From the NCBI RefSeq assembly GCF_014836715.1, contig NZ_JACSQI010000001.1, positions 502,167-566,166 of the forward strand: a DNA stretch of 64,000 nt, given 5' to 3'. Every line of letters starts with the position of its first letter. Within the stretch, counting starts at the first letter, position 1. Shown here piece after piece: positions 18,694 through 27,917 of the stretch. The position numbers and the translations under genes are program-made. The notes beneath the pieces are model-generated. The model was not told where the DNA came from. It made no database searches and saw only the letters and a list, made by a program, of their open reading frames with translations. This DNA comes from Escherichia whittamii (lineage in GTDB: Bacteria; Pseudomonadota; Gammaproteobacteria; Enterobacterales; Enterobacteriaceae).

Positions 18694-20156
18694 TCAATCG
18701 TCAACTTTCACGCCTGCTGTTATGCAGCATTCTCGGCAGCGCGACCCTAATGTCTGGCTGCGCGTTGGTGCGTAAGGATTCGGCGCCTCATCAACAGCTT
18801 AAACCGGAGCAGATTAAACTTGCCGATGATATTCATCTGGCCAGCTCCGGCTGGCCGCAGGCGCAGTGGTGGAAACAGTTTAACGACCCGCAACTGGATG
18901 CCCTGATCCAGCGTACACTGCAAGGTTCACACACGCTTGCTGAAGCGAAACTGCGGGAAGAAAAAGCGCAATCACAGGCCGACCTGTTAGATGCTGGTTC
19001 ACAATTGCAGGTGGCGGCATTAGGGATGCTCAACCGCCAACGTGTCTCGGCGAACGGCTTTTTAAGCCCTTATTCAATGGATGCGCCAGCACTGGGTATG
19101 GACGGGCCGTACTATACGGAAGCCACAGTCGGTTTGTTTGCCGGACTGGATCTTGATTTGTGGGGAGTACATCGCTCGGCGGTTGCCGCCGCCATTGGCG
19201 CGCATAATGCCGCCCTGGCAGAAACCGCAGCGGTGGAGTTATCACTCACAACGGGCGTGGCGCAGCTTTATTACAGCATGCAGGCCAGCTACCAGATGCT
19301 CGATCTGTTAGAACAAACTCGCGATGTGATTGATTACGCGGTGAGAGCGCACCAGAGCAAAGTGGCGCACGGCCTGGAAGCGCAAGTGCCTTTCCACGGC
19401 GCGCGGGCGCAGATTCTGGCGGTCGATAAACAAATTGCCGCTGTCAAAGGGCAGATTACCGAAACGCGAGAATCTCTGCGTGCATTGATTGGTGCAGGCT
19501 CCAGCGATATGCCGGAAATCAAGCCGGTGGCATTACCGCAAGTACAGACCGGCATTCCGGCGACTCTCTCTTATGAGTTGCTCGCCAGACGCCCGGATCT
19601 GCAAGCGATGCGCTGGTATGTTCAGGCGTCATTAGATCAGGTAGATTCCGCGCGGGCGTTGTTCTATCCGAGCTTTGATATCAAAGCGTTTTTCGGTCTG
19701 GACTCCATCCACCTGGATACCTTATTCAAAAAGACCAGTCGTCAGTTCAACTTCATTCCGGGTCTAAAATTGCCGCTGTTTGATGGCGGGCGATTGAATG
19801 CCAATCTCGAAAGCACTCGCGCCACCAGCAACATGATGATTGAACGTTACAACCAGTCAGTGCTGAACGCAGTGCGCGATGTTGCAGTCAATGGCACACG
19901 TCTGCAAACGCTCAATGACGAACGGCAGATGCAGGCCGAACGCGTGGAAGTGACCCGCTTCACGCAGCGTGCCGCTGACGCTGCCTACAAACGCGGTCTA
20001 ACCAGTCGCTTACAGGCAACCGAAGCCCAGTTGCCGGTGCTTTCCGAAGAGATGTCATTACTGATGCTGGACAGCCGCCGTGTGATTCAAAGTATTCAGT
20101 TGATGAAATCGCTGGGCGGCGGATATCAGGCGGCTCCTGACATCGAGAAAAAATAA
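18690..20156 (+). CDS. mdtP: Outer membrane efflux lipoprotein MdtP
   Basis: A 488-residue TolC/NodT-type outer membrane factor. The signal peptide ends in a lipobox (LMSGC, Cys24), so the mature protein is probably acylated. Two outer-membrane-efflux repeats follow, with the typical PxF-DGGRLNANL turn at about residue 365. It provides the exit duct for MdtNO. A stem with CCGCGTGA/TCACGCGG arms lies just downstream. Confidence 0.94.
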   Translation: MINRQLSRLLLCSILGSATLMSGCALVRKDSAPHQQLKPEQIKLADDIHLASSGWPQAQWWKQFNDPQLDALIQRTLQGSHTLAEAKLREEKAQSQADLLDAGSQLQVAALGMLNRQRVSANGFLSPYSMDAPALGMDGPYYTEATVGLFAGLDLDLWGVHRSAVAAAIGAHNAALAETAAVELSLTTGVAQLYYSMQASYQMLDLLEQTRDVIDYAVRAHQSKVAHGLEAQVPFHGARAQILAVDKQIAAVKGQITETRESLRALIGAGSSDMPEIKPVALPQVQTGIPATLSYELLARRPDLQAMRWYVQASLDQVDSARALFYPSFDIKAFFGLDSIHLDTLFKKTSRQFNFIPGLKLPLFDGGRLNANLESTRATSNMMIERYNQSVLNAVRDVAVNGTRLQTLNDERQMQAERVEVTRFTQRAADAAYKRGLTSRLQATEAQLPVLSEEMSLLMLDSRRVIQSIQLMKSLGGGYQAAPDIEKK

Positions 20157-20164
20157 AATGTCTG

Positions 20165-20186
20165 CCGCGTGATGGCTGTCACGCGG
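20165..20186 (+). terminator. Probable mdtNOP terminator
   Basis: An 8-bp perfect GC-rich stem (CCGCGTGA / TCACGCGG) with a 6-base loop, 8 bp after the mdtP stop, followed by TATTTCGTTT. The T run is poor, so termination is likely but may be partial. Confidence 0.6.
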
Positions 20187-20286
20187 TATTTCGTTTCGTC
20201 ACGTCAAAACTGACGACAGCCTGTTTTTCGTCAGCGTTTTGAATAAATAGTGCCCGTAATATCAGGGAATAGCCTCAAATAAAATG

Positions 20287-20302
20287 TGGCATAAAAGATG
20301 CA
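20287..20302 (+). promoter_or_regulatory. Sigma-54 promoter of fdhF
   Basis: TGGCATAAAAGATGCA matches the -24/-12 consensus, with GG and GC 12 bp apart, about 50 bp before the fdhF start. The segment 20185-20245 contains several TTTCGT/GACGA repeats resembling the FhlA upstream activating sequence. This agrees with known formate-dependent FhlA/sigma-54 control of fdhF. Confidence 0.9.
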
Positions 20303-20353
20303 TACTGTGGTCGAGAGCGCGTATGCGTGATTTGATTAACTGGAGCGAGACTG

Positions 20354-22501
20354 ATGAAAAAAGTCGTCACGGTTTGCCCATATTGCGCATCAGGTTGCAA
20401 AATCAACCTGGTCGTCGATAACGGCAAAATCGTCCGGGCGGAGGCAGCGCAGGGGAAAACCAACCAGGGTACTCTGTGTCTGAAGGGTTATTATGGCTGG
20501 GATTTTATTAACGATACCCAGATCCTGACCCCGCGCCTGAAAACCCCCATGATCCGTCGCCAGCGTGGCGGCAAACTCGAACCTGTTTCCTGGGATGAGG
20601 CACTGAATTACGTTGCCGAGCGCCTGAGCGCCATCAAAGAGAAGTACGGTCCGGATGCCATCCAGACGACCGGCTCCTCGCGTGGTACGGGTAACGAAAC
20701 CAACTATGTAATGCAAAAATTTGCGCGCGCCGTTATTGGTACCAATAACGTTGACTGCTGCGCTCGCGTCTGACACGGCCCATCGGTTGCAGGTCTGCAC
20801 CAATCGGTCGGTAACGGCGCAATGAGCAATGCCATTAACGAAATTGATAATACCGATTTAGTGTTCGTCTTCGGGTACAACCCGGCGGATTCCCACCCTA
20901 TCGTGGCGAATCACGTGATTAACGCTAAACGTAACGGCGCGAAAATTATCGTCTGCGATCCGCGCAAAATTGAAACCGCGCGCATTGCTGACATGCACAT
21001 CGCACTGAAAAACGGCTCGAACATCGCGCTGTTGAATGCGATGGGCCATGTCATTATTGAAGAAAATCTGTACGACAAAGCGTTTGTCGCTTCCCGTACG
21101 GAAGGCTTTGAAGAGTATCGTAAAATCGTTGAAGGCTACACGCCGGAGTCGGTTGAAGATATCACCGGCGTTAGCGCCAGTGAGATTCGTCAGGCGGCGC
21201 GGATGTATGCCCAGGCGGAAAGCGCATCTATTCTGTGGGGCATGGGTGTTACCCAGTTCTATCAGGGCGTGGAAACCGTACGTTCTCTGACCAGCCTCGC
21301 GATGCTGACCGGTAACCTCGGTAAGCCGCATGCGGGCGTTAACCCGGTTCGTGGTCAGAACAACGTGCAGGGGGCCTGTGATATGGGCGCACTGCCAGAT
21401 ACGTATCCTGGCTATCAGTACGTGAAAGATCCGGCTAACCGCGAGAAATTCGCCAAAGCCTGGGGCGTAGAAAGCCTGCCGGCCCATACCGGTTATCGCA
21501 TCAGCGAACTGCCGCACCGTGCGGCGCATGGCGAAGTCCGTGCGGCGTACATTATGGGCGAAGATCCGCTGCAAACGGATGCGGAACTGTCGGCAGTACG
21601 TAAAGCCTTTGAAGATCTGGAACTGGTCATCGTCCAGGACATCTTTATGACCAAAACCGCGTCAGCGGCGGATGTCATTTTGCCGTCAACCTCGTGGGGC
21701 GAGCATGAAGGTGTCTATACTGCGGCAGACCGTGGCTTCCAGCGTTTCTTCAAGGCAGTTGAACCGAAGTGGGATCTGAAAACGGACTGGCAGATTATCA
21801 GTGAAATCGCCACCCGTATGGGTTATCCGATGCACTACAACAACACCCAGGAGATCTGGGACGAGTTGCGTCATCTGTGCCCGGATTTCTACGGTGCGAC
21901 TTACGAGAAAATGGGCGAACTGGGCTTCATTCAGTGGCCTTGCCGCGATACTTCAGATGCCGATCAGGGAACCTCTTATCTGTTTAAAGAGAAGTTTGAT
22001 ACCCCGAACGGCCTGGCGCAGTTCTTCACCTGCGACTGGGTAGCGCCAATCGACAAACTCACCGACGAGTACCCGATGGTACTGTCAACGGTGCGTGAAG
22101 TTGGCCACTACTCTTGCCGTTCAATGACCGGTAACTGTGCGGCACTGGCGGCGCTGGCTGATGAACCTGGCTATGCGCAAATCAATACCGAAGACGCCAA
22201 ACGTCTGGGTATTGAAGATGAAGCGCTGATTTGGGTCCATTCGCGTAAAGGCAAAATTATCACCCGTGCGCAGGTCAGCGATCGTCCTAACAAAGGGGCG
22301 ATTTACATGACCTACCAGTGGTGGATTGGCGCCTGTAACGAGTTGGTTACCGAGAACTTAAGCCCAATTACCAAAACGCCGGAATACAAATACTGCGCCG
22401 TGCGCGTCGAGCCGATTGCCGATCAGCGCGCCGCCGAGCAGTACGTGATTGACGAGTACAACAAGTTGAAAACTCGCCTGCGCGAAGCGGCACTGGCGTA
22501 A
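20354..22501 (+). CDS. fdhF: Formate dehydrogenase H, selenoprotein
   Basis: A 715-residue molybdopterin (bis-MGD) enzyme that oxidises formate to CO2 within the formate hydrogenlyase complex at the cytoplasmic face of the inner membrane. An N-terminal [4Fe-4S] site uses Cys8, Cys11, Cys15 and Cys42. Codon 140 is TGA (20771-20773) and encodes selenocysteine at the active site (CARV-Sec-HGPSVAGL). Both halves of the frame are otherwise intact, so this is not a pseudogene. Downstream lies a clear intrinsic terminator. Confidence 0.97.
20771..20811 (+). promoter_or_regulatory. SECIS element of fdhF
   Basis: The UGA codon and the following approximately 38 bases fold into the bacterial selenocysteine insertion hairpin. 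The apical stem-loop GCAGGTCTGC carries the GGUCU bound by SelB, above a lower stem formed by CCGATTGG-type pairings (CATCGGTTG / CAATCGGTCG). It lies inside the coding sequence, as required in bacteria. Confidence 0.93.
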
Positions 22502-22514
22502 ATAAGTCCCTTCT

Positions 22515-22543
22515 ACAGCCTCCTTTGGGAGGCTGTTTTTTTA
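22515..22543 (+). terminator. fdhF terminator
   Basis: ACAGCCTCC/GGAGGCTGT stem of 9 bp with a 4-base loop and a run of seven T, 14 bp after the fdhF stop. Confidence 0.92.
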
Positions 22544-22594
22544 TCCATTCGAACTCTTTATACTGGATACACCCTACCCAATCGTATTATCAAA

Positions 22595-23284
22595 ATGAAA
22601 AAAATTATCGCATTGATGTTGTTTTTGACATTCTTTGCCCACGCGAATGACTCTGAGCCTGGCAGCCAATATGTAAAGGCGGCAGAAGCCGGAGACAGAC
22701 GCGCACAATATTTTCTTGCCGACAGCTGGTTTAGCTCCGGCGATTTGAGCAAAGCCGAATATTGGGCACAGAAAGCCGCCGACAGTGGTGATGCCGATGC
22801 CTGCGCGCTGTTAGCGCAGATTAAAATCACCAATCCGGTGAGTCTGGACTATCCACAAGCAAAAATTCTCGCTGAAAAAGCAGCGCAAGCGGGCAGTAAA
22901 GAAGGTGAAGTGACGCTGGCGCATATTCTGGTGAATACTCAGGCAGGTAAACCAGATTATCCGAAGGCGATTTCGCTGTTAGAAAACGCTTCGGAAGATC
23001 TGGAGAACGACTCCGCCGTCGATGCCCAGATGCTGCTTGGTTTGATTTACGCCAACGGCATAGGCATTAAGGCCGACGATGAGAAAGCGACCTGGTATTT
23101 CAAGCGTAGCTCCGCTATTTCCCGTACCGGTTATTCCGAGTACTGGGCGGGAATGATGTTCTTAAACGGTGAAGAAGGTTTTATCGAGAAGAACAAACAG
23201 AAGGCGCTGCACTGGTTGAACCTGAGCTGTATGGAAGGGTTTGATACCGGGTGTGAAGAGTTTGAAAAGTTAACCAACGGCTAA
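22595..23284 (+). CDS. yjcO: Secreted Sel1-repeat protein YjcO
   Basis: A 229-residue protein with a signal peptide (MKKIIALMLFLTFFAHA) and several Sel1/TPR-like helical repeats from about residue 25 to the end (for example AGDRRAQYFLADSWFSSGD and YANGIGIKADDEKATWYFKR). Such repeats usually mediate protein contacts in the periplasm. Function unknown. It has its own gap after the fdhF terminator and is followed by a long BIME. Confidence 0.92.
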   Translation: MKKIIALMLFLTFFAHANDSEPGSQYVKAAEAGDRRAQYFLADSWFSSGDLSKAEYWAQKAADSGDADACALLAQIKITNPVSLDYPQAKILAEKAAQAGSKEGEVTLAHILVNTQAGKPDYPKAISLLENASEDLENDSAVDAQMLLGLIYANGIGIKADDEKATWYFKRSSAISRTGYSEYWAGMMFLNGEEGFIEKNKQKALHWLNLSCMEGFDTGCEEFEKLTNG

Positions 23285-23292
23285 AATGATGT

Positions 23293-23526
23293 GTCGGATG
23301 CGGCGTAAACGCCTTATCCGACCTACCAAAATCACGCTAAATCAGGCTATTACGCTGTCTGGCGTAGGCCTGATAAGACGCGTTAAGCATCGCATCAGGC
23401 ATTATTGATGTCGGATGCGGCGTAAACGCCTTATCCGACCTACCAAAATCACGCTAAATCAGGCTATTGCGCTGTCTGGCGTAGGCCTGATAAGACGCGT
23501 TAAGCGTCGCATCAGGCATCCGCACA
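23293..23526. repeat. Tandem duplicated BIME, two 117-bp units
   Basis: Two near-identical units of 117 bp (23293-23409 and 23410-23526), each holding an opposed REP pair: GTCGGATGCGGCGTAAACGC...TATCCGACC and GGCGTAGGCCTGATAAGACGC...GCATCAGGCAT. The copies differ at few positions (for example ATTACGCTG versus ATTGCGCTG and GCATCGC versus GCGTCGC). It separates convergent yjcO and gltP and may serve as a transcript end for both. Confidence 0.93.
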
Positions 23527-23557
23527 TTGCCGGGTGGATGACCCCGGCAATCTTCAA

Positions 23558-24871
23558 TTACTGATCCGCAGTCTTATCAAATTTGCCCAGCATTTCACGT
23601 TCATAGGCCATCGCCTTTTTGCGGTCAAATTTGTGTTCCCACTTGGCAATCACCAGCACCGCCAGCGCATTACCCACCACGTTCAGCGCAGTTCGCGCCA
23701 TGTCGAGAATACGGTCTACACCGGCAATAAACGCCAGACCTTCCAGCGGGATCCCCACACTTCCCAGCGTCGCCAGCAGCACCACAAACGACACGCCCGG
23801 TACGCCCGCAATCCCTTTCGAGGTCACCATCAGCGTCAGGACCAGGACAATTTCCTGCCAGATGGACAGGTCAATACCATACAACTGCGCGATGAAGATA
23901 GCCGCAATACTTTGATACAGCGTCGAACCGTCGAGGTTAAAGGAGTATCCCGTCGGCACCACGAAACTGGTGATCGACGCCGGGGCGCCATAAGCTTCCA
24001 TCTTCTCAATAATTCGCGGCAGCACACTTTCAGAGCTGGCAGTGGAATACGCCAGAATCAGCTCATCTTTTAGAATACGAATCAGGATCCAGACGCTCAG
24101 TCCGCACAGGCGCGCCACAATACCCAGCACCACTAGCGCGAAGAACAGAATAGCGAAATGCACCAGCAGCACCAGCTTCGCCAGCGGCCACAGGGAAGAG
24201 AAACCGAAGTTAGCCACCGTCACCGCAATCAGCGCGAATACCCCCACTGGAGCGTAACGCATCACCATGTGAGTCACTTTAAACATGGTTTCGGAGATGG
24301 AGCGGAACACAGTCACCAGCGGTTCACGATGCAACGCGGGCAGGGAAGAAAGCCCCAGACCAAACAGCACCGAGAAGAAGATGATTGGCAGCATTTCGCC
24401 TTTCGCCATCGACGCCACAATGTTCGTCGGCACCAGCGACAAAATCGTCCCCATAATGCCGTGGGAACTGCTTTGGACAGCTTCAGTAGTGCTCTGATAT
24501 TTCGAGATATCGACAGTCGCCAGCTGCGACATATCCACCCCAGCACCGGGCTGGAAGACGTTCGCCAGGGTGATCCCCAGAATGATGGCGATGGTAGTGA
24601 TCACCTCGAAGTAGATAATGGTTTTCGCACCAATTCGCCCGAGCTGTTTGGCGTCGCCGACTCCAGCAATACCGACCACCAACGTGGAAATCACGATCGG
24701 CACAACGATCATTTTAATCAGGTGGATAAAGATATCACCTGCCGGGGAGAGAAAATTAACGACTAACCAGTCACGGCTGTCGCTGTGATAATGGAGGTAA
24801 CTTCCCAGTAGAATGCCCAGCACCATAGCAATGAGTATCTGCCAGGCCAGGCTGATTTTTATATTTTTCAT
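23558..24871 (-). CDS. gltP: Proton/glutamate-aspartate symporter GltP
   Basis: A 437-residue dicarboxylate/amino acid:cation symporter (DAACS family), Na+-independent, bringing glutamate and aspartate into the cell. The hydrophobic core, the serine-rich hairpin region (YSTASSESVLPRI) and the VPTGYSFNLDGSTLYQ segment of the substrate site are all there. The frame is open upstream to 24994, but the ATG at 24871 gives the known MKNIKISLAWQ start. Its promoter lies in the 339-bp gap before nrfG. Confidence 0.95.
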   Translation of the reverse strand: MKNIKISLAWQILIAMVLGILLGSYLHYHSDSRDWLVVNFLSPAGDIFIHLIKMIVVPIVISTLVVGIAGVGDAKQLGRIGAKTIIYFEVITTIAIILGITLANVFQPGAGVDMSQLATVDISKYQSTTEAVQSSSHGIMGTILSLVPTNIVASMAKGEMLPIIFFSVLFGLGLSSLPALHREPLVTVFRSISETMFKVTHMVMRYAPVGVFALIAVTVANFGFSSLWPLAKLVLLVHFAILFFALVVLGIVARLCGLSVWILIRILKDELILAYSTASSESVLPRIIEKMEAYGAPASITSFVVPTGYSFNLDGSTLYQSIAAIFIAQLYGIDLSIWQEIVLVLTLMVTSKGIAGVPGVSFVVLLATLGSVGIPLEGLAFIAGVDRILDMARTALNVVGNALAVLVIAKWEHKFDRKKAMAYEREMLGKFDKTADQ

Positions 24872-25210
24872 ACGATTGACTTCCTCAGTGGAACGCCGTT
24901 CCCCGTTCAAAAACGCAAGAACGTTATAAACTGCAGGGTATGGATTGTGTTGCGTTGGTTTGTAGATTTTTTTAACGCCTATGATCAGTATCATTTGCGC
25001 GGTATGTTGCGCAACCCTTTAACAACAGAGCTTTTCGCTGCATTAATGCATAATAACGCGAGTTTATGGCAAGATTGATGAATAACTATTTGTTATGGAA
25101 AGATTTTTATTTGTTTGGTCTGCAATAATACTGATTGGTGATTATTTTTAGCACATGTTCATTCGGTTATTTTTTATGCAGCTCAATCACATAATCTTCA
25201 ACACGAAAGA
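24872..25210 (-). promoter_or_regulatory. gltP upstream region / nrfG 3' gap
   Basis: 339 bp with no supported gene. It must contain the gltP promoter (leftward), which I cannot fix by eye. An inverted repeat TTGCGC-N8-GCGCAA lies at 24995-25014 and is a possible operator. The part next to nrfG (25090-25200) is AT-rich, and I see no convincing terminator for the nrf operon. Confidence 0.4.
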
Positions 25211-25807
25211 TTAATCCGATCGCTGCAGCAACAGTTTTGCCATATTAATCGACTCGACCAACTGCGTTCGGTTAACTCGCGGTGAGTTGAGATCCATCAC
25301 TTTTTGCCATAGTTCGATGGCTTGTGCGTAGTTCGCCTGCATAAACGCATCGGAAGCCAGCAGCATCAGAGCAGTGATTTCGTTTTCGTCCAGCATGAGA
25401 GCTTTATCGATCATCGTGCGAGTCTGAGCAGTCATATGCTGGCTTGCCTGATAGTAGAGCACCGTCGCCAGCGCCGCGTACAGTTCAGCGTTCTCACCAC
25501 GTATCTGTAACGCCTGCCGGTACGCCAGCAGCGAATTGCGGTAATCGTTTTGCCACAGGTAATACTCACCCAGCAACGCCCATTGCTCGCTGTTTTGCGG
25601 GTTAGCGCGGATTTTATCCTGCAATGCCTGAAGCTGTGCCTCCGGCGTTTGCTGGCGGGCAAACTGATGTAACGGATCGCGCTGACGCTGATATTCACCG
25701 CGTACAGCTTGCCATCTCGGACTCAACAAATAACTGCTGATACAGAGAAATAACATCAAAATCGTGAGTGTTGTCAGCATTTTCACCGGAATTTGAGGCT
25801 GTCTCAT
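25211..25807 (-). CDS. nrfG: Haem lyase subunit NrfG
   Basis: A 198-residue protein with one N-terminal membrane anchor (about residues 8-28) and a periplasmic TPR domain. It corresponds to the C-terminal part of CcmI/CcmH. With NrfE and NrfF it attaches haem to the unusual CWSCK site of NrfA; the TPR domain docks the apo-NrfA tail. ATG 25807 ([11 protein letters not shown]) overlaps the nrfF stop by 4 bp; an upstream extension to 25873 lies within nrfF and is unlikely. Confidence 0.94.
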   Translation of the reverse strand: MRQPQIPVKMLTTLTILMLFLCISSYLLSPRWQAVRGEYQRQRDPLHQFARQQTPEAQLQALQDKIRANPQNSEQWALLGEYYLWQNDYRNSLLAYRQALQIRGENAELYAALATVLYYQASQHMTAQTRTMIDKALMLDENEITALMLLASDAFMQANYAQAIELWQKVMDLNSPRVNRTQLVESINMAKLLLQRSD

Positions 25808-26187
25808 CGCTTCGCCCTCACCCGCCAGAGGATCAGCGCCATCAGCAGTAACAACACCACGGGCAGCGCCCACAGGACCAGCGTCTGACCAGTTAATGGT
25901 GGGTTATAGCGAACAAAATCACCGTAGCGTTCAGTCATCCAGCCGATGATCTCGGCTTCGTTTTTCCCCTCCGCCACCATGCTGTAGACCTGATGGCGCA
26001 TACTAACCGCCACCGGCGCGTTGGATTCCAGTAAGTTTTGATTCTGGCACTGCGGGCAGCGTAACTGGCTGGCAATATTTAACGCCTGTTCCTGTTGTTG
26101 TGGATTGGCAAATTGCCAGGTGTCTACGACCTGAGCACGCACAAAACAGGCGAACAGCAGCAGCAAAGTGAGAAACCCTTTATTCAT
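25804..26187 (-). CDS. nrfF: Haem lyase subunit NrfF (CcmH-like)
   Basis: A 127-residue CcmH-family protein: a cleaved signal (about 18 residues), the redox motif LRCPQCQNQ, and a C-terminal membrane anchor ([18 protein letters not shown]). It acts as a thiol-disulfide component presenting reduced apocytochrome NrfA for haem attachment. The start at 26187 overlaps the end of nrfE; the four-Gly upstream extension of the frame is not used. Confidence 0.94.
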   Translation of the reverse strand: MNKGFLTLLLLFACFVRAQVVDTWQFANPQQQEQALNIASQLRCPQCQNQNLLESNAPVAVSMRHQVYSMVAEGKNEAEIIGWMTERYGDFVRYNPPLTGQTLVLWALPVVLLLLMALILWRVRAKR

Positions 26188-27862
26188 CGCGCTTCCTCCC
26201 CCGCCATGCACTTAATAATGCGCCTGCAATCATCAACAATCCTCCCCCCCAGATCCAGCGCACGCCGCTTTGTACATACAAACGAAATGCGTAGCGATCC
26301 GACCCGGTTTTCTCGCCCATGACCGCATACCAGTCATGAATGCCGTTCCAGCGAATTGACGGCTCCATCATTTGCTGACGGCGTGCTTCATAAAAACGCC
26401 GCTCCGGCGTTAATTCACCAATACGTTGCTGATGGTCAAACAGTGCCACTACCGCTTTTTCGCTGGTGTAATTGCCTTTGGCTTGCAGATCGAGACGCTC
26501 AAAACGGAAGGTGTAACCCGCCAGCGTTACCTCCTGCCCGGGCTGTAAATTCAGGCTGATCTCCTGACGACTCATGCTGGAAACTACAATCCCGGCGGCA
26601 AATAACAGTACGCCCGCATGCGCCAGCAGCGCCGGAAGCTGCGCGCGTTTGCCAGAAACAAACGTCGCCAGCACAATCGCCACCAGCATCAACAGGCCAA
26701 ACGGCAAGGTCGCGCGGTTGAAATACGGCGCGCCAACGGAGAGTCGCCCCCAGCCCAGCAGGCCGTAAATCATCGGATAAAGCGTTCCCACCAGCACGAT
26801 CAGTAACACCGCGCAAAACAGCAACAGCGTTGCGAGGATTAACATTTCCCGCGATAACCCTGAAAAACGCATAACCGGACCACCGTCCCGCGCTCGCCAG
26901 CCATATAGCGCCAAAGACGCAAGGCTAATCAGCATAAACAGACTGAATAACGGCACGGCGCGGACGTTATCCAGCGCGAACGCATGAACCGAAACCAGAA
27001 TACCGGAACGAACAATCAACGTACCCAGCAGCGACAGCATCAGAGTGACTATCGCCAGCAGCAGCGACCAGTGACGGAAAATCCCCCGCTGGCGTGTCAG
27101 GGACAAACTGTGCAACAGCGCAGTGGCAGAAAGCCAGGGTAATAAGGAGGCGTTTTCCACCGGGTCCCAGAACCACCAACCGCCCCACCCCAGTTCACAA
27201 TAAGCCCACCAGGAACCGAGGATGATCCCCGCCGTTAATGCACACCACCCCGGCAGCGCCCAACGCCAACAAACATGGGCGCAGGCAGCATCAAACTCGC
27301 CACGCAGTAAACTTGCCAGCGCCACACTCGCCGCCACCATCAAACCGCCATAGCCAAGATAAAGCAGCGGCGGATGGAAGATAAGACCAGGATGCTGCAG
27401 CATCGGATTGAGATCGCGGCCTTCGATTGCTGGGGGGAATATCCGCACAAAGGGATCGGACCACAGCACCACAAACAGTAGCAGCGCGGCGAGCATGAGA
27501 GATAAAACGGATAACGTCAGCGGAAATAGCGGATCGGTTTGCTGCCGATAACGCCAGGCAAACAGCGCGCTCCAGGCGGAAAGCAACAGCACCCAAAGCA
27601 GCAGCGAACCTTCATGACCGCCCCACACCGCCGCCAGTTTAAGTTCCCACGACAGCAGGCTGTAGCTATGTTGGGCGACATAAATGACCGAGAAATCGCT
27701 GATGAGAAAACAATACGTCAGCACGCCAAAGGCGAGCAGCAGGAGCGCGAACTGCGCCAGGATGCCAATGCTGGTGAGTCGCATCATGGCAGGCCTGCGC
27801 AACCGCACTCCCGCGAAGGTTGTCAGCGGGGTCAACACGTTGACCCCGAGACTTAACAACAA
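26180..27862 (-). CDS. nrfE: Haem lyase membrane subunit NrfE (CcmF-like)
   Basis: A polytopic CcmF-family protein of about 560 residues. It contains the tryptophan-rich haem-handling motif WGGWWFWDPVENAS near residue 230 and many membrane helices. It is the core of the dedicated NrfEFG lyase that joins haem to CWSCK of NrfA. The start is uncertain: the given start is a TTG at 27862, a GTG at 27838 is also possible, yet the frame remains open upstream and encodes FLPEVGFLALLLSLG, which looks like the conserved CcmF N-terminus. A CTG at 27898, 3-6 bases after AAGAGGTGG, could be the real start. The coordinates therefore give the longest form from a standard start codon. Confidence 0.87.
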   Translation of the reverse strand: MLLSLGVNVLTPLTTFAGVRLRRPAMMRLTSIGILAQFALLLLAFGVLTYCFLISDFSVIYVAQHSYSLLSWELKLAAVWGGHEGSLLLWVLLLSAWSALFAWRYRQQTDPLFPLTLSVLSLMLAALLLFVVLWSDPFVRIFPPAIEGRDLNPMLQHPGLIFHPPLLYLGYGGLMVAASVALASLLRGEFDAACAHVCWRWALPGWCALTAGIILGSWWAYCELGWGGWWFWDPVENASLLPWLSATALLHSLSLTRQRGIFRHWSLLLAIVTLMLSLLGTLIVRSGILVSVHAFALDNVRAVPLFSLFMLISLASLALYGWRARDGGPVMRFSGLSREMLILATLLLFCAVLLIVLVGTLYPMIYGLLGWGRLSVGAPYFNRATLPFGLLMLVAIVLATFVSGKRAQLPALLAHAGVLLFAAGIVVSSMSRQEISLNLQPGQEVTLAGYTFRFERLDLQAKGNYTSEKAVVALFDHQQRIGELTPERRFYEARRQQMMEPSIRWNGIHDWYAVMGEKTGSDRYAFRLYVQSGVRWIWGGGLLMIAGALLSAWRGRKRDE

Positions 27863-27917
27863 CGCCAGAAAACCGACTTCAGGAAGGAATACGTCCAGAA
27901 ACCACCTCTTTTCTGGC

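Noticed and set aside
20771-20773. fdhF as a pseudogene split by TGA
   Set aside because: The TGA is codon 140, followed by a proper SECIS hairpin, and both halves are intact; it encodes selenocysteine.
23293-23526. Repeats between yjcO and gltP as a CRISPR array
   Set aside because: Only two long palindromic units without spacers; REP consensus is evident.
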